Positions 1 to 7,850 of a stretch of DNA of 64,000 nt are shown here, piece by piece (the first letter of the stretch is position 1; every line of letters begins with the position of its first letter). The notes beneath the pieces are model-generated. The model had not been told where the DNA came from. It ran no database searches and saw only the letters and a list, made by a program, of their open reading frames with translations. This DNA is from Oscillospiraceae bacterium (GTDB taxonomy: Bacteria; Bacillota; Clostridia; Oscillospirales; Oscillospiraceae). The translations under genes were made by a program, and so were the position numbers. The stretch spans positions 1 to 64,000 of the forward strand of contig JAFXPO010000016.1 in NCBI GenBank assembly GCA_017527825.1, written 5' to 3'.

Positions 1-849
1 TCACGCCTGCGGCGCGCATACCGCGGTGCACTGCCGGGAGTGATGCAGCGAAGGGGTTTTCAGCCAAAATCCGCCCCGTTTCACAGCACCGTTCTTGACC
101 TTTGTCGAAAATCGCCTACACAAAATTTTCTGCCATGCCATAGCATGAAGAAAATAACATCTTTATTTTTAGCAATCATATTACTATTTCAATGCATCCC
201 CGTCGCTCGTCGCGCCGATGATTTTTAGATAACTGTCACCATTCTGCCTGTGATTAGTTGTCCTTGAATCTACACTTCAAAACTGAGCACCAATATAAAG
301 CAAGTCCCTTCTCCCGATGAAGGACAGGGGGCTTTTGCTTTTTGTGGCCAAGATTGCCTCAACGGCAAATGAGTTTGCCGGAACCCCGCTTTTCGTTTCA
401 TGCGGGCATGGTAATCTAAAAGCAGAGGTTGGGAAATCCCAGCCCAGCTCGGCGAAGTGCCGCCACGACCCCGCTTCGGCGGGCGAGCGCACCAAGAAGA
501 GAACCCAAACAAAAGCCGAATTTCACGCGGGTGTACATCACCGTTTGCATCTAGCCCAAGAACGACGGCGGCAGCATAAGGCGAGCGGTCGACGGCGCAG
601 CGCAAGCGAAGCCTCGCCGCCGTTGCCGCCGTAGGGCGGGAAAGATCATCGAATCCCGCCCTACCCCCGTCGTTCTCCCGCGCCGCAGGCGCGGCCCCAA
701 AGGCCTAGTATTACCCTTTGGGGAACTTCTGTAGCTTGTAGCAAATTATGAACGCCAGATTTGCCGATTTGTCAATCAATCTTGCCGAGCGACACCTTTA
801 GCCCAGATGGTGTTTATGTCAAAATGGCAGACACAAGGAGGTGATGCAG
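1..849. other. Stretch without a recognised gene
   Basis: No open frame here resembles a known protein. The short frames on both strands around 270-634 look like shadows of each other. An imperfect hairpin with a T-rich flank sits near 298-340 and could be a terminator. At 814-834, just before the excisionase-like gene, is a motif that also occurs before the small ORF at 9128. Confidence 0.5.
814..834 (+). promoter_or_regulatory. Leader motif shared with the 9128 ORF
   Basis: TTATGTCAAAATGGCAGACAC lies just before the AAGGAGG ribosome site of the excisionase-like gene. A nearly identical sequence occupies the same position (9086-9105) before the small ORF at 9128. The core contains TGTC and GACA half-sites in inverted orientation. 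A common operator or leader is likely, its protein unknown. Confidence 0.4.
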
Positions 850-1074
850 ATGCCAAATACGCAATCCCGAAAATATCAGCTTACGATAAACAATCCAAAA
901 AACACCGTCACAAGCCTTGACGATCTACCGCTGTTCCTCACCGTCGAACAGACCGCCGCTGTTCTTAGTATCGGACGCAACACGACCTATGACATGGTAC
1001 GCAGCGGACGAATTGAGAGCATACGGCTTGGTCGGCAAATTCGTATTCCAAAATCAGCTTTGAACAGTATCTAA
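850..1074 (+). CDS. Excisionase-like HTH protein with a Rep-like N-terminus
   Basis: About 74 residues. The C-terminal part, from roughly residue 27, is a MerR/excisionase-type helix-turn-helix (pattern LTVEQTAAVLSIGRNTTY, then SGRIESIRLGRQIRIP), the family that binds att DNA and favours excision by a tyrosine integrase. The first residues (SRKYQLTINNP) resemble instead the start of Rep initiators found on Firmicutes mobile elements, so the gene may be a fusion left by a deletion. ATG 850 is chosen because AAGGAGG at 835-841 lies 8 bases upstream; GTG 841 and ATG 844 are too close to it. The integrase it probably serves starts 80 bases downstream. DNA-binding role is fairly secure; excisionase function is inferred from context. 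Confidence 0.75.
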   Translation: MPNTQSRKYQLTINNPKNTVTSLDDLPLFLTVEQTAAVLSIGRNTTYDMVRSGRIESIRLGRQIRIPKSALNSI

Positions 1075-1153
1075 TCATTGACCCCAAAGCCGCGCATGGT
1101 GTATTATAAACACATGGTATATCATGCGTGGCTTTTTTTGAAAGGAGGCTATT

Positions 1154-2365
1154 ATGCCACGCAAAAAAGACATGGGCCGAAGCGCCAACGGCTCCGGCAA
1201 TATCAGAAAAATCACGCAGACAGCGAACGGCAAGCAGTACACCTATTGGCAAGCTCGTTATACTGCCGGTTATGACCCCGGCACCGGCAAGCAGATTCAA
1301 CGCTCCATCACCGGCAAGACGCAAAAGGAAGTCGCGCAGAAACTCAAAGAAATTACCTATCAAATTGACCAAGGCACATATATTGCACCCTCCAAAATGA
1401 CAGTTGCCGAGTGGTTCACCCTTTGGGATAATGATTATCTCGGGGGCGTGAAAGAAGATACCGCAGACCTCTATAAACGAAATGTTGAGCTTTACATCAA
1501 GCCGCATTTAGGCGGAGTCCGTCTGGACGCGCTCAAGCCGCACATGATTCAAAAATTCTACAACGACCTGCAAAGCCAACCCAGCACAAAGGGAAAGCCG
1601 CTTTCAGCCAAGACCATTAAGAATGTTCACGGTGTTTTGCATAAGGGCTTGCAGCAAGCTGTCCTCAATGGTTATCTTCGCTCTAACCCTGCGGATTCTT
1701 GCCAACTTCCCAAAATCCAAAAAGCTGAACTGTACCCGCTGGACGAAAACGGTGTGTCCTTATTTCTCAAAGCGATTGCGGGACACAACTATGAATACCT
1801 CTATCAGATTGCTTTGTTCACAGGTTTGCGGGAAAGTGAGATTTTGGGGTTGACGTGGGATTGCGTTGATCTCGATAGCGGAACGCTTTTTGTAGAGAAG
1901 CAGTTAAAGCGTGAGAAGAAAGAGCGCGGCGGCGGATATAAGTTCGCTCCCACCAAAAATGGCAAGAAACGCTTGTTGACGTTGGCTCCCTCGGTTGTCC
2001 TGTTGTTTCGTCTGCAAAAGCTCCATCAAAACGGTTTACGCATGGAGGCTGGCGACCTGTGGGAAGAACACAATCTTGTTTTTACAAATCGAGTCGGTCA
2101 CTTTCTTTCCTACCGCTCAGTTTTTGACCCGTTCAAGCGTATTGTCAAACGTATTGGCTACCCCAACACTCGCTTTCATGACCTCCGGCACTCTTACGCC
2201 ATAGCCGCGATAAAGGGCGGCGACAATATCAAGACCGTGCAGGAAAACCTCGGGCACGCCACCGCAGCCTTTACCCTCGATGTGTACGGTCATGTGACAG
2301 CTCAAATGAAACGGGAAAGCGCTGACCGCATGGAGCAGTTTATCAAAAGCGTTTCGGCGGGCTAG
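1154..2365 (+). CDS. int: Tyrosine integrase of the first element
   Basis: A 403-residue site-specific recombinase. It has an N-terminal AP2-like arm-binding region (about 1-60), a SAM-like core-binding domain (about 70-165) and a C-terminal catalytic domain. Catalytic residues are visible: Arg in TGLRESE, His and Arg in FHDLRHSY, His in LGHATAAF and the Tyr nucleophile in LDVYGH. It starts at ATG 1154 behind AAAGGAGG. Downstream lie tandem AAAATAAGGCTA repeats (probable arm sites) and a 48-bp copy of the tRNA-Val 3' end, so the target is very likely that tRNA. It is clearly different from the integrase at 25987, which uses the same tRNA. Confidence 0.93.
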   Translation: MPRKKDMGRSANGSGNIRKITQTANGKQYTYWQARYTAGYDPGTGKQIQRSITGKTQKEVAQKLKEITYQIDQGTYIAPSKMTVAEWFTLWDNDYLGGVKEDTADLYKRNVELYIKPHLGGVRLDALKPHMIQKFYNDLQSQPSTKGKPLSAKTIKNVHGVLHKGLQQAVLNGYLRSNPADSCQLPKIQKAELYPLDENGVSLFLKAIAGHNYEYLYQIALFTGLRESEILGLTWDCVDLDSGTLFVEKQLKREKKERGGGYKFAPTKNGKKRLLTLAPSVVLLFRLQKLHQNGLRMEAGDLWEEHNLVFTNRVGHFLSYRSVFDPFKRIVKRIGYPNTRFHDLRHSYAIAAIKGGDNIKTVQENLGHATAAFTLDVYGHVTAQMKRESADRMEQFIKSVSAG

Positions 2366-2368
2366 GGG

Positions 2369-2400
2369 AAAATAAGGCTAAAAATAAGGCTAAAAGGCTT
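2369..2400 (+). repeat. Tandem arm-type repeats beside the first integrase
   Basis: AAAATAAGGCTA occurs at 2369-2380 and again at 2381-2392, followed by a partial copy (AAAAGGCTT). Short direct repeats between an integrase stop and its core att site are typical arm-binding sites of this integrase class. Function is inferred from position. Confidence 0.5.
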
Positions 2401-2452
2401 CTGCACGACTTGGCTTGCAACATTTCTCCCAAATAGGCGCAACAAACATAAC

Positions 2453-2488
2453 AAAAAGCCCCAAAATCCGAAGATTTCGAGGCTTTTT
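2453..2488. terminator. Hairpin terminator next to the left att copy
   Basis: AAAAAGCC pairs with GGCTTTTT, and an inner AAATC/GATTT stem closes on a CGAA loop (TTCG on the minus strand). A similar hairpin with the same loop lies next to the functional tRNA-Val (27236-27270). It may end the integrase transcript or be the former tRNA terminator. Confidence 0.6.
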
Positions 2489-2491
2489 CAT

Positions 2492-2539
2492 TGGTGCGCG
2501 GTACAGGACTCGAACCTGTGACCCCATGCACGTCAAGCA
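2492..2539 (-). repeat. att site: 48-bp copy of the tRNA-Val 3' end
   Basis: Identical over 48 bases to 27275-27322, the 3' part of the tRNA-Val(GAC) gene from within the anticodon arm to the CCA end. Identity stops on the left at 2492 and on the right at 2539. This is the crossover block of the second island (its left end) and also the att site beside the first element. Confidence 0.9.
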
Positions 2540-2602
2540 AAAGCTCCAAACACCCCTCAAGCCCGCTTAAATAAAGGACTTGAGCGGTATCGACTTTTGA
2601 AA

Positions 2603-2658
2603 TTTCCCGCATTTTTCCCGCACCCTTGCTTTGCCAGCCTTATTTTTCGCGGGAAAAA
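2603..2658. repeat. Left-end arm-type integrase sites
   Basis: TTTCCCGCA at 2603-2611 and TTTTCCCGCA at 2613-2622 in direct orientation, and an inverted copy (CGCGGGAAAAA, 2648-2658). The same unit occurs four times at the right end of the island (27142-27184). Paired arrays just inside both ends match the layout of an integrase attP. Confidence 0.65.
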
Positions 2659-2786
2659 GCGAACAGAAAACCCTTTTCACTTGCGCCGTATTCTACCATA
2701 TTGAAAGCGAATCATCAAGGTTTTTCGTTTCATCCCTCAACAAATTCGCAGCCAGCAGCGAGGCTCCTGTTCTATCCACTCCGCGC

Positions 2787-2815
2787 TTGACTTTTCCGTC
2801 AATCGGGCATACTAT
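2787..2815 (+). promoter_or_regulatory. Promoter of the AAA/DUF4143 gene
   Basis: TTGACT (2787-2792), a 17-base spacer and TACTAT (2810-2815), about 53 bases before the start codon. Fits a sigma-A promoter. An imperfect inverted repeat (ATTACGA and TCGTAAT, about 2819-2857) lies between it and the ribosome site. Confidence 0.5.
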
Positions 2816-2867
2816 CTATTACGAATAACTTATGCACTTACAAGATTTCTCGTAATAGGAGGGCGTG

Positions 2868-4121
2868 ATGAAGGAAATCAAGCGAGACCTCTATCTCAAC
2901 AAGCTGATTGACCGCCGCGAGAACGGCTCCATTAAGGTCATCACCGGCATCCGCCGCTGCGGCAAGTCCTATCTGCTGTTCAACCTCTACTACCGCTACC
3001 TGCTCGAAAACGGCGTCCCGGCGGAGCGCATCATCCGCATCGCGCTGGACGATGAGGAGCATGAGGAACTGCTCGACGGCAAGGCGCTGGGCGCCTATGT
3101 GCGCTCGCTGGTCAACGACAGCGACCAATTCTACGTCTTTCTCGACGAGGTACAACTGGTCGATGGGTTTGAAAAGGTGCTGAACGGCCTGAACCGCCGC
3201 GAGAATCTCGACATCTATGTCACCGGTAGCAACTCCAAGTTCCTCTCCACGGACATTCTGACGGAGTTCCGCGGGCGCGGCGACGAGGTGCGCGTCTATC
3301 CCCTGTCGTTCGCGGAGTATGTCTCCGCCTACGAAGGCACCGCGCAGGACGCGTGGGCGGACTACTTCACCTACGGCGGTCTGCCGCTGATTCTCTCCCG
3401 CAAGACCGACGAGCAGAAGTCCAAGTATCTGACCGACCTGTTCCAAAAGGTCTATCTCGACGACATCATCGAGCGTAATCAGCTCCGCGGAAACAGCATC
3501 ATGGACAATCTGGCGAACGTCCTCGCCTCCGGCGTGGGGTCGCTGACCAACCCGAGCAAGCTGGCGAGCACCTTTGAGAGCCGTGGCATGGGACACGTCT
3601 CCGACAAGACCATCGGCAGCTATATCGGCTATTTGCAGGACGCGTTTCTCATTGAAAAGGCAGAACGCTACGACGTAAAGGGCAGAAAGCACATCGGTTC
3701 CCCGTTCAAGTACTACTTCTCGGACGTGGGACTGCGGAACGCGCGGCTGAACTTTCGGCAGCAGGAAGAGAACCACATCATGGAGAACATCATCTACAAC
3801 GAACTGCTGATTCGCGGGTTCAACGTGGACGTCGGCATTGTGGAGCATCCGGAGAAGAAGGACGGCAAGCGGGTGTTAAGCCGCTATGAGGTGGATTTCG
3901 TCTGCAACAAGGGCAGCCAGCGATACTATATCCAGTCGGCGTTTGCTATCCCCGACGAGGAAAAGCTGGCGCAGGAGCAGCGTTCGCTGCTTCTGACCGG
4001 CGATTTCTTCAAGAAAATCATCGTGACGCGCGACGCCGCCAAGCCGTGGCATAACGAGCAGGGTGTGCTGATTGTGAACGTGCAGGACTTTCTGTTGAAT
4101 GAAAACAGCTTGGAGCTGTGA
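2868..4121 (+). CDS. AAA ATPase with DUF4143 domain
   Basis: A 417-residue P-loop ATPase of the AAA_14/DUF4143 family. The Walker A is GIRRCGKS (residues 27-34), followed by a Walker B around FYVFLDEVQ (about 90) and a sensor-like VTGSNSKFL. The C-terminal DUF4143 part contains a nuclease-like segment, YEVDFVCNKG, resembling the D-x-V core of PD-(D/E)xK folds. Family members are common on mobile elements; their physiological role is poorly known and some are suspected in stress or phage responses. ATG 2868 is preferred over GTG 2865 because AGGAGG ends at 2862. It stands alone on the plus strand, first gene inside the left att site. Confidence 0.85.
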   Translation: MKEIKRDLYLNKLIDRRENGSIKVITGIRRCGKSYLLFNLYYRYLLENGVPAERIIRIALDDEEHEELLDGKALGAYVRSLVNDSDQFYVFLDEVQLVDGFEKVLNGLNRRENLDIYVTGSNSKFLSTDILTEFRGRGDEVRVYPLSFAEYVSAYEGTAQDAWADYFTYGGLPLILSRKTDEQKSKYLTDLFQKVYLDDIIERNQLRGNSIMDNLANVLASGVGSLTNPSKLASTFESRGMGHVSDKTIGSYIGYLQDAFLIEKAERYDVKGRKHIGSPFKYYFSDVGLRNARLNFRQQEENHIMENIIYNELLIRGFNVDVGIVEHPEKKDGKRVLSRYEVDFVCNKGSQRYYIQSAFAIPDEEKLAQEQRSLLLTGDFFKKIIVTRDAAKPWHNEQGVLIVNVQDFLLNENSLEL

Positions 4122-4202
4122 GTGGCTGTCATCTTGGCAGAAGCACAAGATGGTGCGAAAGAATGTAGCTTCCCCCCTCCGTGATAATCATGCGCAAAAC
4201 TA

Positions 4203-4228
4203 TTAAGTTGACACTTCTGTCAACTTAA
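4203..4228. repeat. Perfect inverted repeat between convergent genes
   Basis: TTAAGTTGACA and TGTCAACTTAA, 11-base arms around CTTC, between the converging ATPase and exonuclease genes. No T-run follows on either strand, so it is a weak terminator candidate and could equally be a protein site. Confidence 0.45.
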
Positions 4229-4335
4229 CGGGTCCTTCACTTTTAGTTGGTATTGTTAGGCAGGTTTGAGATATAGCCCAAGCGTGATGCGTAGCGCAAA
4301 TCGCTTCGCTTTCTATTCAGTTTGTTCGCACGTAT

Positions 4336-5256
4336 TCACTTTTTTATCCTTGCAATCAGCCAGTTGGTTTTTGCTATTATCCATCGCGGCATTCCTCGAA
4401 TAAAGCCAATCAATCCCGTTAAGAACAATACAGCCCCAACAACAACGGAAGCCATAGCAACCAACAACAATTTGCTACCCGTAGCATTCTGCAGCAAATA
4501 GGTGGCAAGGTCACGAACTCCGCTATTGCCTTCGAGCGAAATGCCGCTTACATTGCGTATCGCTACAAGCCCAATTGCGAGCAGCGCAAGGCCGAATGCA
4601 ACCGGATGCCTGCGTCGCGTTGAGAACGCGACTGTGAATATTGTCTTCTTCTTTTCGGTCGGAGTCGTCTTATCTAGCTGCTTTTTTTCACTCGGCTTAT
4701 ACGCTGTAAATCTATTATCTGATAGAAGGCTATCAAAGCAGTGTAATGTTGCTTCCGCATCCGCATTGGAATCATGCGCAGAGAACGAATAGCCAAAGTA
4801 TTGTGCACACTCTACTAGTTTGCACTTTCTGTAAACAGTATGTTCGACATCTGCTCTGTAACTCGCAAAGGCGGTCATTACATCAAACCGTTGGCCGCTC
4901 ACAACGATTCCCGCGGCCTCTACAAAATTAATGTCAAAATTGATATTGTATCCAACGACCAAACTTGCGCTGTTGAACAGTTTCTGAATAGTATTCCTAA
5001 CTTCTGGAAAAGTCGGTGCATCCTTTACCATATCGTAGCTGATATGATTCACCCGCTCGGCGAGCGGCCACGCCCTGCGAATGCGTGGCTTTATGTAGGA
5101 TGAAAACAGCGTGCTACCATAGCCATCCAGTATCGTTATCTGAAGAATTTCGTCAACCCCCGGTACTGTTCCGGTTGTCTCAGTATCAAAAACAAGGATT
5201 TTTCGCTTGTCCAGAAACACCAATTTTGACGCTCTTTTGGTCCCATGCCAAGCCAT
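4336..5256 (-). CDS. Membrane-anchored DnaQ-like 3'-5' exonuclease
   Basis: 306 residues. The N-terminal half is a DEDDh exonuclease of the DnaQ fold: DTETTG (Asp24, Glu26), NFDINF (Asp108) and HDSNAD (His161, Asp166) give all four acidic residues and the His. The C-terminal half has a basic stretch, then two predicted membrane segments (about 219-234 and 263-286) and a basic tail. Such nucleases hydrolyse single-stranded DNA or RNA from the 3' end; membrane tethering is unusual. Start ATG 5256 has GGGGGA 5 bases upstream. It is the last gene of an operon with the DUF4230 protein and a 32-residue membrane peptide. Base use is AT-rich compared with the core genome. The substrate is unknown; a defence role is inference. 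Confidence 0.8.
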   Translation of the reverse strand: MAWHGTKRASKLVFLDKRKILVFDTETTGTVPGVDEILQITILDGYGSTLFSSYIKPRIRRAWPLAERVNHISYDMVKDAPTFPEVRNTIQKLFNSASLVVGYNINFDINFVEAAGIVVSGQRFDVMTAFASYRADVEHTVYRKCKLVECAQYFGYSFSAHDSNADAEATLHCFDSLLSDNRFTAYKPSEKKQLDKTTPTEKKKTIFTVAFSTRRRHPVAFGLALLAIGLVAIRNVSGISLEGNSGVRDLATYLLQNATGSKLLLVAMASVVVGAVLFLTGLIGFIRGMPRWIIAKTNWLIARIKK

Positions 5257-5291
5257 ATAATCCCCCGCCCTTATCTTGCGCTATACGTTGT

Positions 5292-6023
5292 TCACTTTGT
5301 GAAAACTACATCATACTCATTAAACGATGCAAGAGCATTCTGAATTATCATTTTTGCGCTATCTTCGGCACGGACCATAATCCCTTCTTCTTTGGCTTTC
5401 TTCAGTTCTGCTTCTTCTATTTCCTTGAACCCCTCCCTAAAGTCGTCAAAATCAAACGGGTTCAATAAATTGTTCTTCTGGTCAACAAGTTCGAGGTCGT
5501 CAAAGACAATATAGTTGTCGAGAATCTGCGCAGACGGCAGGGAAACATAGATTGTCTTTGCTTCGTTATCGACGCGGCAACGGATTTCATCCACTTCGTA
5601 TCCAACCTTGATAACGCCCCTATACACAATTCGATACGAATTTGTTGTTCCCGGTAAATGCTTTCCTAAGAGCTTTCTGTCATTGGTTGCCTCTTTCTCA
5701 CCGGAATACTCATCCATATAAGTCGCAAGCTCGCCAATACTAGACAGCTTGCTCTGCACTTGATAGAATGTGACTGTTGTGCTTTCATTCGACACCGGTT
5801 TTATAAAACCAAGGTATCCTTTGAGCCACAACACCAAAGCAGCAAGACCAATGACTGCAAATATAACGAAAAAGGCATTAATCGCAGCACTTACGCCGCC
5901 TAATAGCCTGTTTCCTTTTTTCGAGCGAACAAAATGAGGCTCTTTTTCTTTTGACACTTCCCTTTCATTATCGGTCGCACTTTGTTGCGTATTATTAAAA
6001 GTATCTGTCATCTTTTCGTTCAC
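5292..6023 (-). CDS. DUF4230 membrane protein
   Basis: About 243 residues: a hydrophilic N-terminus of roughly 35, one membrane segment (about 40-66), then a domain with the DUF4230 pattern (VQSKLSSIGELATY near the start; YRGVIKVGYEVDEI; IYVSLPSAQIL). The orientation suggested by charges puts the domain outside the cell. The family has no assigned biochemical function. Start is uncertain between GTG 6023, with GAGGG 5-6 bases before it, and ATG 6011. It lies 35 bases before the exonuclease gene on the same strand, so the two are probably co-transcribed. Confidence 0.75.
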   Translation of the reverse strand: MNEKMTDTFNNTQQSATDNEREVSKEKEPHFVRSKKGNRLLGGVSAAINAFFVIFAVIGLAALVLWLKGYLGFIKPVSNESTTVTFYQVQSKLSSIGELATYMDEYSGEKEATNDRKLLGKHLPGTTNSYRIVYRGVIKVGYEVDEIRCRVDNEAKTIYVSLPSAQILDNYIVFDDLELVDQKNNLLNPFDFDDFREGFKEIEEAELKKAKEEGIMVRAEDSAKMIIQNALASFNEYDVVFTK

Positions 6024-6060
6024 CCTTTCCCTCGCACGTTCTTTTCATTGTACATCTTAA

Positions 6061-6159
6061 TCATATCCATGCAGTAATAAAAAGAATGAGAAAGTAAAGT
6101 AATGCTAAAATTGCGATAGCAGAAACCACCAGAGTAACAATGCGTTTTGCTTTTTTCAT
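6061..6159 (-). CDS. Small membrane peptide (32 aa)
   Basis: A 32-codon frame starting MKKAKRIV and continuing as one hydrophobic helix (TLVVSAIAILALLYFLI), ending in AWI. GGGGAG lies 7 bases before the ATG. The positive N-terminus and single hydrophobic stretch fit a one-pass membrane peptide. It is 37 bases upstream of the DUF4230 gene on the same strand, so it probably opens that operon. Function unknown; it could be a small subunit or a toxin-like peptide. Confidence 0.6.
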   Translation of the reverse strand: MKKAKRIVTLVVSAIAILALLYFLILFITAWI

Positions 6160-6213
6160 ATTAGTGCTCCCCTTTTGTCCATCAATTCTGCAGAAGGATG
6201 TGTTAAACATACC

Positions 6214-6240
6214 ACAGTGTTGCTATGATAGCAACACTGT
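6214..6240. promoter_or_regulatory. Perfect palindrome upstream of the exonuclease operon
   Basis: ACAGTGTTGCTA and TAGCAACACTGT, 12-base arms with a 3-base centre, 55 bases upstream of the 32-residue peptide start and 50 bases downstream of a TATAAT. It fits an operator or a 5'-UTR hairpin. Read on the plus strand it is followed by TTTTGCATTTTTT, so a plus-strand terminator is an alternative. Confidence 0.5.
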
Positions 6241-6556
6241 TTTGCATTTTTTGCTAAAAAATTAAAATATTTGTCGCTATTTTGCAATTATTATAGTGTA
6301 AAAAATTTGCGCGGCACCATGATGTCAAGCTATCGTTTGCAGAAGGTCTCCGTTTGCAACAATCCCTTTGCAGGTAGGCCGGAACAATGCGCAGCCATTT
6401 TGCAGCAGATGCAGAAAGACGTATTACTCGTTAACTAGAGCAAAAAGCTCAACTCTCATTATTTGCAAATATACTATGTTATTCTTCTGGTTCTTCCTTG
6501 GGTGCAGAGTTTTTCGCAGAATCGCATGTGCTATTGTCTTTGTCAGGCTCATTCGT

Positions 6557-6571
6557 TGACCAAGTTGGTCA
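6557..6571. promoter_or_regulatory. Island palindrome, copy 1
   Basis: TGACCAA-G-TTGGTCA, perfect 7-base arms. Member of the family with copies at 7851, 21519, 23458 and 24295. This copy lies just beyond the 3' end of the DUF5688 gene. Confidence 0.55.
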
Positions 6572-6600
6572 TAGCTCCCCCCTTTGTATGCGAAAAAGAC

Positions 6601-6631
6601 GATATCTCCATTTCAGAGATATCGCCTTTTT
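6601..6631 (-). terminator. Terminator of the DUF5688 gene
   Basis: GATATCTC and GAGATATC arms with a 7-base loop, flanked by A-runs and T-runs on both sides, so it can work in both directions. It lies just after the minus-strand gene ending at 6640. Confidence 0.75.
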
Positions 6632-6639
6632 CACGCTTG

Positions 6640-7608
6640 TTACAACGCCTTTTTCAGTTCTTTCCGTTTCGCGTCATAACGATAGACATATTTTGTAAGC
6701 ATCGTTTCTGAATACCGTCTGTTGACATCGTCCAACATAGCCTGCAGCTTTTCGGCCGGAATGTTATCAACGCGGTGAATATGGCACTCGTCTCTGGCTG
6801 TGAACACCGCGAAATAGTCCCCTTGCATTATTTCGGCCAGGTATTCCTGCACGCCCGGATAGAACATAGCGATGGCTCCATCTGGTGACGGCTCCGTCGT
6901 CACCAGAGCCTGCGACGGCGATTGCATCTGTTTTAAACAGCTTAGGAAGTCACCGCCATTTCTGATGATGGGAAGATTAGGCGATATACGAGGCTGCATA
7001 AGGCGCTCTGTGTTCGCCATCGCCGACGTGAAGATTTTCTCTTCGCTCATACGCCACGCCTCAGTAATAACGCGCGGAACAGGAGCAATCATTCGCTTAT
7101 CTGCACCATACTCTTTAACTATAGCATACAAAGTCATTGCCATGTCGCCATACAGACGGCACATCATGTCTCTGTCGGCAATCTTGCACGTCTCGCTGTG
7201 CCTCATGCACAGCAAGAGCTTATCCTTCACCTGCCCGTAATCTCTTATATTCTCAATGACTGACCGGTCCATGGACTCAGCTTGCTGAAGGTCTCCAATA
7301 ATCGCATCGTCGACCATCTCCCACTCGCCCACGCAGAACAACTTAAACAGCAAATCCAGCGCAAAGCGGCACCGATAGCCCGCTCTCTTTTTCGAAATGT
7401 TCACAAGTAAAAGATAATCGCCTATAAGGCAGTCCGCTCCTGCGTGGCCATATAGGTAATTTGTCTCATCTATCAAAATCTTTGAGGCTTCATCGCTCGC
7501 TGTAGTGCCATCGCGCAGAAGCTGGACACTCATATGCAGTCCCTTCCTACTACAGAGGTTCGCAACACGTGGTGCGATTTCGTTTCGAAACTCGTTGTAA
7601 CTTTTCAT
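6640..7608 (-). CDS. DUF5688 family protein
   Basis: 322 residues, soluble, no signal peptide. The pattern fits the DUF5688 family, common on Firmicutes conjugative and integrative elements: a mid-protein segment resembling the family's region around an invariant Asn (here ENIRDYGQVKDKLLLCM), then ITEAWRMSEEKIFTSAMANTERL and a C-terminal AMFYPGVQEYLAEIM segment. It is more divergent than most members, so the assignment is probable rather than certain. Function is unknown. ATG 7608 is chosen for the AAAGGAG 8 bases upstream; the longer frame to 7746 crosses the leader hairpin and lacks a ribosome site. The promoter is at 7795-7823, and a terminator-like hairpin sits in the 5' leader. Confidence 0.7.
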   Translation of the reverse strand: MKSYNEFRNEIAPRVANLCSRKGLHMSVQLLRDGTTASDEASKILIDETNYLYGHAGADCLIGDYLLLVNISKKRAGYRCRFALDLLFKLFCVGEWEMVDDAIIGDLQQAESMDRSVIENIRDYGQVKDKLLLCMRHSETCKIADRDMMCRLYGDMAMTLYAIVKEYGADKRMIAPVPRVITEAWRMSEEKIFTSAMANTERLMQPRISPNLPIIRNGGDFLSCLKQMQSPSQALVTTEPSPDGAIAMFYPGVQEYLAEIMQGDYFAVFTARDECHIHRVDNIPAEKLQAMLDDVNRRYSETMLTKYVYRYDAKRKELKKAL

Positions 7609-7644
7609 TTTTCTTCTCCTTTGTTCTTTTGATTTTGCATAAAA

Positions 7645-7680
7645 CGCCCTGCGGCCTTTTGATAACAAGGTCGCAGGGCG
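7645..7680 (-). promoter_or_regulatory. Terminator-like leader hairpin of the DUF5688 gene
   Basis: CGCCCTGCG and CGCAGGGCG arms with an inner CCTT/AAGG pair; on the minus strand it is followed by TTTT and then the ribosome site. The 3' side (GCCGCAGGGCGTTTT) is identical to that of the hairpin before the divergent zinc-ribbon gene. Attenuation of transcription is the likely role. Confidence 0.55.
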
Positions 7681-7794
7681 TTCTGCGCTATTGTTTAATG
7701 GTTTATGAAGATAACAATGCCCAGCGCGGTAGCTCTTGACAAGCAAACATGACTCACTATTGCAGTGTTATCAACCTAACCAATACACATATAT

Positions 7795-7823
7795 AATATA
7801 TCGATTATTGCATCGAGAATCAA
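7795..7823 (-). promoter_or_regulatory. Promoter of the DUF5688 gene
   Basis: On the minus strand TTGATT (7823-7818), 17 bases, TATATT (7800-7795). It leaves a leader of about 180 bases containing the hairpin at 7645-7680. Confidence 0.5.
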
Positions 7824-7850
7824 GGTTATGCGATTTCTCTGCCAAACGCA

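Larger units (their letters stand above)
1..2539. mobile_element. Right end of a first integrative element (partial, extends off the window)
   Basis: An excisionase-like gene followed by a tyrosine integrase, then integrase arm-like repeats and a copy of the tRNA-Val 3' end (2492-2539). This is the usual order at the integrase end of a tRNA-targeting element. The left boundary is outside the window, so it cannot be said whether the element is complete or a remnant. It lies next to a second element inserted at the same tRNA, which implies tandem accretion. Confidence 0.65.
6160..6639. other. Intergenic regulatory stretch
   Basis: No gene seen. It holds a long perfect palindrome upstream of the minus-strand operon (6214-6240), one copy of the island operator (6557-6571) and a bidirectional terminator (6601-6631). 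A TATAAT on the minus strand (6290-6295) may be the operon's -10 box, but no good -35 is at the right distance. Confidence 0.5.

Noticed and set aside
270..634. Overlapping frames on both strands near the left edge
   Set aside because: They lie opposite each other, have weak starts and no recognisable domain; probably non-coding.
2492..2539. A second functional tRNA-Val
   Set aside because: Only the 3' 48 bases are present; the acceptor 5' strand and D arm are missing, so it is an att copy.
6290..6320. TATAAT with a TTGACA farther upstream as the promoter of the exonuclease operon
   Set aside because: The spacing is about 27 bases, too long for a sigma-A promoter, so only the -10 is kept as a possibility.
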